64,000 nucleotides of DNA from Gemmatimonadaceae bacterium (GTDB taxonomy: Bacteria > Gemmatimonadota > Gemmatimonadetes > Gemmatimonadales > Gemmatimonadaceae): the NCBI GenBank assembly GCA_020852815.1, contig JADZAN010000002.1, positions 372,001 to 436,000 of the forward strand, given 5' to 3'. This document shows, one piece after another, positions 61,777 to 64,000 of this stretch (position 1 is its first letter; every line of letters starts with the position of its first letter). The notes below the pieces were generated by a model that was not told the origin of the DNA, did no database searches, and was given only the letters and a program-made list of their open reading frames with translations. Both the position numbers and the translations under genes were made by a program.

Positions 61777-64000
61777 ATGCTGCACAGCTCCCGCACTGCG
61801 CGTGTAGCGCTCATCGGCGTCGTGTTGAGCGCCGTCGCGGCGTGCTCGGATGCGCCTCCGGCTCCGTCGCAGAGTGTCGTGCCTGCGCCCACCGTGAAGC
61901 AGGTCATCGTCGACATCGATTCCACCGTCATGACCGTGGGCGGACGGGCGCGCGCGACGGCGCAACCGCTCGACGCGTCGGGCTTTCCCATCAGCGGCAA
62001 GACGGCCGCGTGGACGTCGGGGAACCCGGCGATTCTGACCATCGACGACAGTGGGCGCGTCACGACCGTTGGCCCGGGGATCACGCGCGTTATCGCCACC
62101 ATCGATGGCGTCCCGGGCGATCGCGACGTCGTCGTGCGTGCGCTCCCCACGGCAGCCCTGATCGTCGTCGCGATGGCGCGCCAGAACCTCAGGGTCGGGG
62201 ACACGACCCGCGCGTCGGTGGCGCTCTTCGACTCCATCGGCACGCCGCTCGCCGCGCGCCCCGTCACCTGGTCGGTGGAGGGGAGCCCCACCGTGGCCAC
62301 AGTCTCGCAGTCCGGGCTCGTCACCGCGATCGCTCCCGGCAGCGCGCAGTTGGTGGCGACGCTTGGGACGGTGCGTGGAGAGGTCGATTTCTCGGTGAGT
62401 GCGCTTCCGCCGGTCACCGCTGTGGTCGCCTCCGTCGCCGTCTCGATCCCGAAGTCCACCCTGCGCATCGGCGAGAACATGCAGGCGAGCGCCACGCCGC
62501 TCGACTCGGCCGGCGTTCCCCTCTCGGTGCGCCCCATCGCCTGGTCGCTCGTCTCGGGCACGGGCGTGGCGAGCGTATCGTCTGCCGGGCTGGTGACGGC
62601 CGTCGGGGCGGGCACGGCGCAGATCGCGGCGACCATCGATGGCGTGCGCGGCGTCGGGAACCTGAGCGTCATCGACACGACGACCATTCCGGGGCCGCCG
62701 CCGCCGCTGGTCGTTCCCGCGCTTCCCGATTCCTTCCCGATCGTCTTTCCGCAGGTGACCGGGCGGAGCATCGCGGTGCACGCGGGCGACAACCTCCAGG
62801 CCATCCTCGCCTCGGCACAGCGTGGCGATGAGATCGTCATCGACGCCGGCGCGACATTTAGCGGTAACTTCACGCTCCCTGCCAAGGCGGGAACTGCTGC
62901 CACTGGTTGGGTCCTGATTCGATCGAGCAAGCTGGCGCAGTTGCCGCCGCAGGGCACGCGTGTCACCGCGGCGCATGCGTCGCTGATGCCCCGCATCAGC
63001 ACACCCAACAACCAGCCGGCCATTGTCACGGCACTCTCGGCGAGCGGCTACTGGATTGCGGGCATCGAGTTCAGCACCAACCCCGCGACCTCGGTCGTCG
63101 CGAGCATCGTGGGACTGGGGAGTGCCGGTGCGGCGCAGAACGCGATGAGCCTCGTCCCGTCGGACCTGGTGCTCGATCGCGTGTACGTGCATCCGCAGCC
63201 GACGCAGAATGTGCAACGCTGCGTGGAGCTGCACAGCGCGCGCGCCGCCGTGCTCGATTCATACCTGATGGACTGCCACGGCAAGGGATTCGACTCGCAG
63301 GCCATCGTTGGATGGAACGGACCCGGGCCGTACCGCATCGAGAACAACACGCTGGCCGGCGCGGGCGAGAACATCATGTTCGGCGGTGCCGACCCGAAGG
63401 TCCCTGGCGTCATCTCCAGCGACATCATCATCCGCCGCAACTACATCTACACGCCTCCCAGCTGGAAGGGGGTGTGGACGAAGAAGAACATCTTCGAGTC
63501 CAAGGCATCGCAGCGCGTGCTGATCGAGGGCAACGTCCTCGAAGGGTCGTGGACCGACGCGCAGGTTGGCTACGCCTTCATCCTCAAGGTGGCCAACCAG
63601 AATGGCGGTTGCACCTGGTGCATCTCCAACGATATCACGATCCGCGACAACCTCATCCGGAATGTGGGGGGCGCCTTCGGGATCACGGGGAAGGACGGGG
63701 CGAACCCCATTGGCCAGCTGCTCAGTCGCCTGTTGATCGAGAACAACTATGTCGACAGCGTGAACGTGGGGGTGTATACCGGTGTCGGACGCTTTGTCGA
63801 CATCATGAACAACGCGCAGGACGTGATCATCCGCCGCAACACGATGGTGGCGCCGGGCAACCTGGCGCAGTTCCTGGACCTGGCGACCATTCCCGCGGCG
63901 ACCAACTTCACCTATGACCAGAACATCGTGTCGTACGGGACGTACGGCTTGTTCTCGTCGAAGTACGGGAGTGGCGAGGCGTCGTTGCAGGGCTTCAACG
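61777..64000 (+). CDS. Large lipoprotein with bacterial Ig-like repeats and a right-handed beta-helix, cut by window edge
   Basis: The first 741 residues of a surface or periplasmic lipoprotein. The lipobox SAVAAC ends at Cys23. Three BIG2/Ig-like domains (about 35-310) repeat the pattern VAxVSxxGLVTAxxxGxAxIxATxxG (for instance ATVSQSGLVTAIAPGSAQLVAT and ASVSSAGLVTAVGAGTAQIAAT). A Pro-rich linker (IPGPPPPLVVPALPDSFP) leads to a right-handed parallel beta-helix from about 330, with rungs such as DIIIRRNYIYT, LIEGNVLEGSW, ITIRDNLIRN and VIIRRNTMV. Such beta-helices are found in polysaccharide lyases, epimerases and adhesins. Position after the AlgD-like operon suggests it acts on the polymer. 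An in-frame ATG at 61735 is an alternative start. Confidence 0.92.
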   Translation, partial: MLHSSRTARVALIGVVLSAVAACSDAPPAPSQSVVPAPTVKQVIVDIDSTVMTVGGRARATAQPLDASGFPISGKTAAWTSGNPAILTIDDSGRVTTVGPGITRVIATIDGVPGDRDVVVRALPTAALIVVAMARQNLRVGDTTRASVALFDSIGTPLAARPVTWSVEGSPTVATVSQSGLVTAIAPGSAQLVATLGTVRGEVDFSVSALPPVTAVVASVAVSIPKSTLRIGENMQASATPLDSAGVPLSVRPIAWSLVSGTGVASVSSAGLVTAVGAGTAQIAATIDGVRGVGNLSVIDTTTIPGPPPPLVVPALPDSFPIVFPQVTGRSIAVHAGDNLQAILASAQRGDEIVIDAGATFSGNFTLPAKAGTAATGWVLIRSSKLAQLPPQGTRVTAAHASLMPRISTPNNQPAIVTALSASGYWIAGIEFSTNPATSVVASIVGLGSAGAAQNAMSLVPSDLVLDRVYVHPQPTQNVQRCVELHSARAAVLDSYLMDCHGKGFDSQAIVGWNGPGPYRIENNTLAGAGENIMFGGADPKVPGVISSDIIIRRNYIYTPPSWKGVWTKKNIFESKASQRVLIEGNVLEGSWTDAQVGYAFILKVANQNGGCTWCISNDITIRDNLIRNVGGAFGITGKDGANPIGQLLSRLLIENNYVDSVNVGVYTGVGRFVDIMNNAQDVIIRRNTMVAPGNLAQFLDLATIPAATNFTYDQNIVSYGTYGLFSSKYGSGEASLQGFN

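Overview
The window is about 64 kb of very GC-rich bacterial chromosome. Gene content and style point to Gemmatimonadota (Gemmatimonas-like). The evidence is dense secreted peptidases with signal peptides or lipoboxes, an outer-membrane-type efflux system, a split metF-type bifunctional methionine enzyme beside a full-length metH, and a long exopolysaccharide locus. The phylum is an inference from style, not from a marker gene. No rRNA, tRNA, CRISPR array, transposase or prophage gene was recognised.

Layout. From 1 to 20.6 kb lie housekeeping and catabolic genes: the N-terminal part of a PolX polymerase, then an unusual run of hydrolases. These are an S33 aminopeptidase-like hydrolase, a PDZ-containing M28 peptidase, a class C beta-lactamase-like hydrolase, an M42 aminopeptidase, a YtcJ-like amidohydrolase, a PDZ-containing M61 peptidase, an S9 peptidase and an M24B Xaa-Pro peptidase. 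Among them are a HEAT-repeat protein, a cobalamin-binding-like protein, a DUF4349 lipoprotein and an acyl-CoA dehydrogenase. Several convergent or tandem gene ends carry strong GC-rich hairpins. From 20.6 to 28.4 kb a five-gene minus-strand block encodes a response regulator, a histidine kinase and a CzcC-CzcB-CzcA tripartite heavy-metal efflux pump. A direct-repeat candidate operator lies in the gap between the kinase and the pump genes.

From 28.6 to 35.2 kb is the methionine region: cobalamin-dependent methionine synthase (metH), a lower-GC SAM-dependent methyltransferase, and a fused homocysteine methyltransferase/methylene-THF reductase. The metH leader contains a convincing SAM-II (SAM-alpha) riboswitch, followed by a small hairpin and a run of nine T directly before the ribosome binding site. 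This looks like SAM feedback on methionine synthesis through transcription attenuation. Next come a degenerate receiver-like protein, DUF167, YggT and an aldehyde dehydrogenase.

From 38.4 kb to the right edge is a glycan/exopolysaccharide locus: a VanZ-like membrane protein, a GT39-like membrane glycosyltransferase, a GINT1-like beta-propeller protein, two GNAT/FemAB-type acyltransferases, a Wzx-type flippase, a UDP-GlcNAc 2-epimerase, an NDP-sugar 4-epimerase, one GT2 and four GT4 glycosyltransferases, a heparinase II/III-like lyase, an asparagine-synthase-type amidotransferase, an AlgD-like nucleotide-sugar dehydrogenase and a large Ig-like/beta-helix lipoprotein that runs off the window. 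Dehydrogenase, amidotransferase and lyase together suggest a uronic-acid-containing, perhaps amidated, polymer.

At the DNA level the word GTTAGGC/GCCTAAC recurs through the whole window in several reading frames (Leu-Gly as TTA-GGC, Pro-Asn as CCT-AAC, and stop codons). It is the most interesting signal not explained by individual genes.
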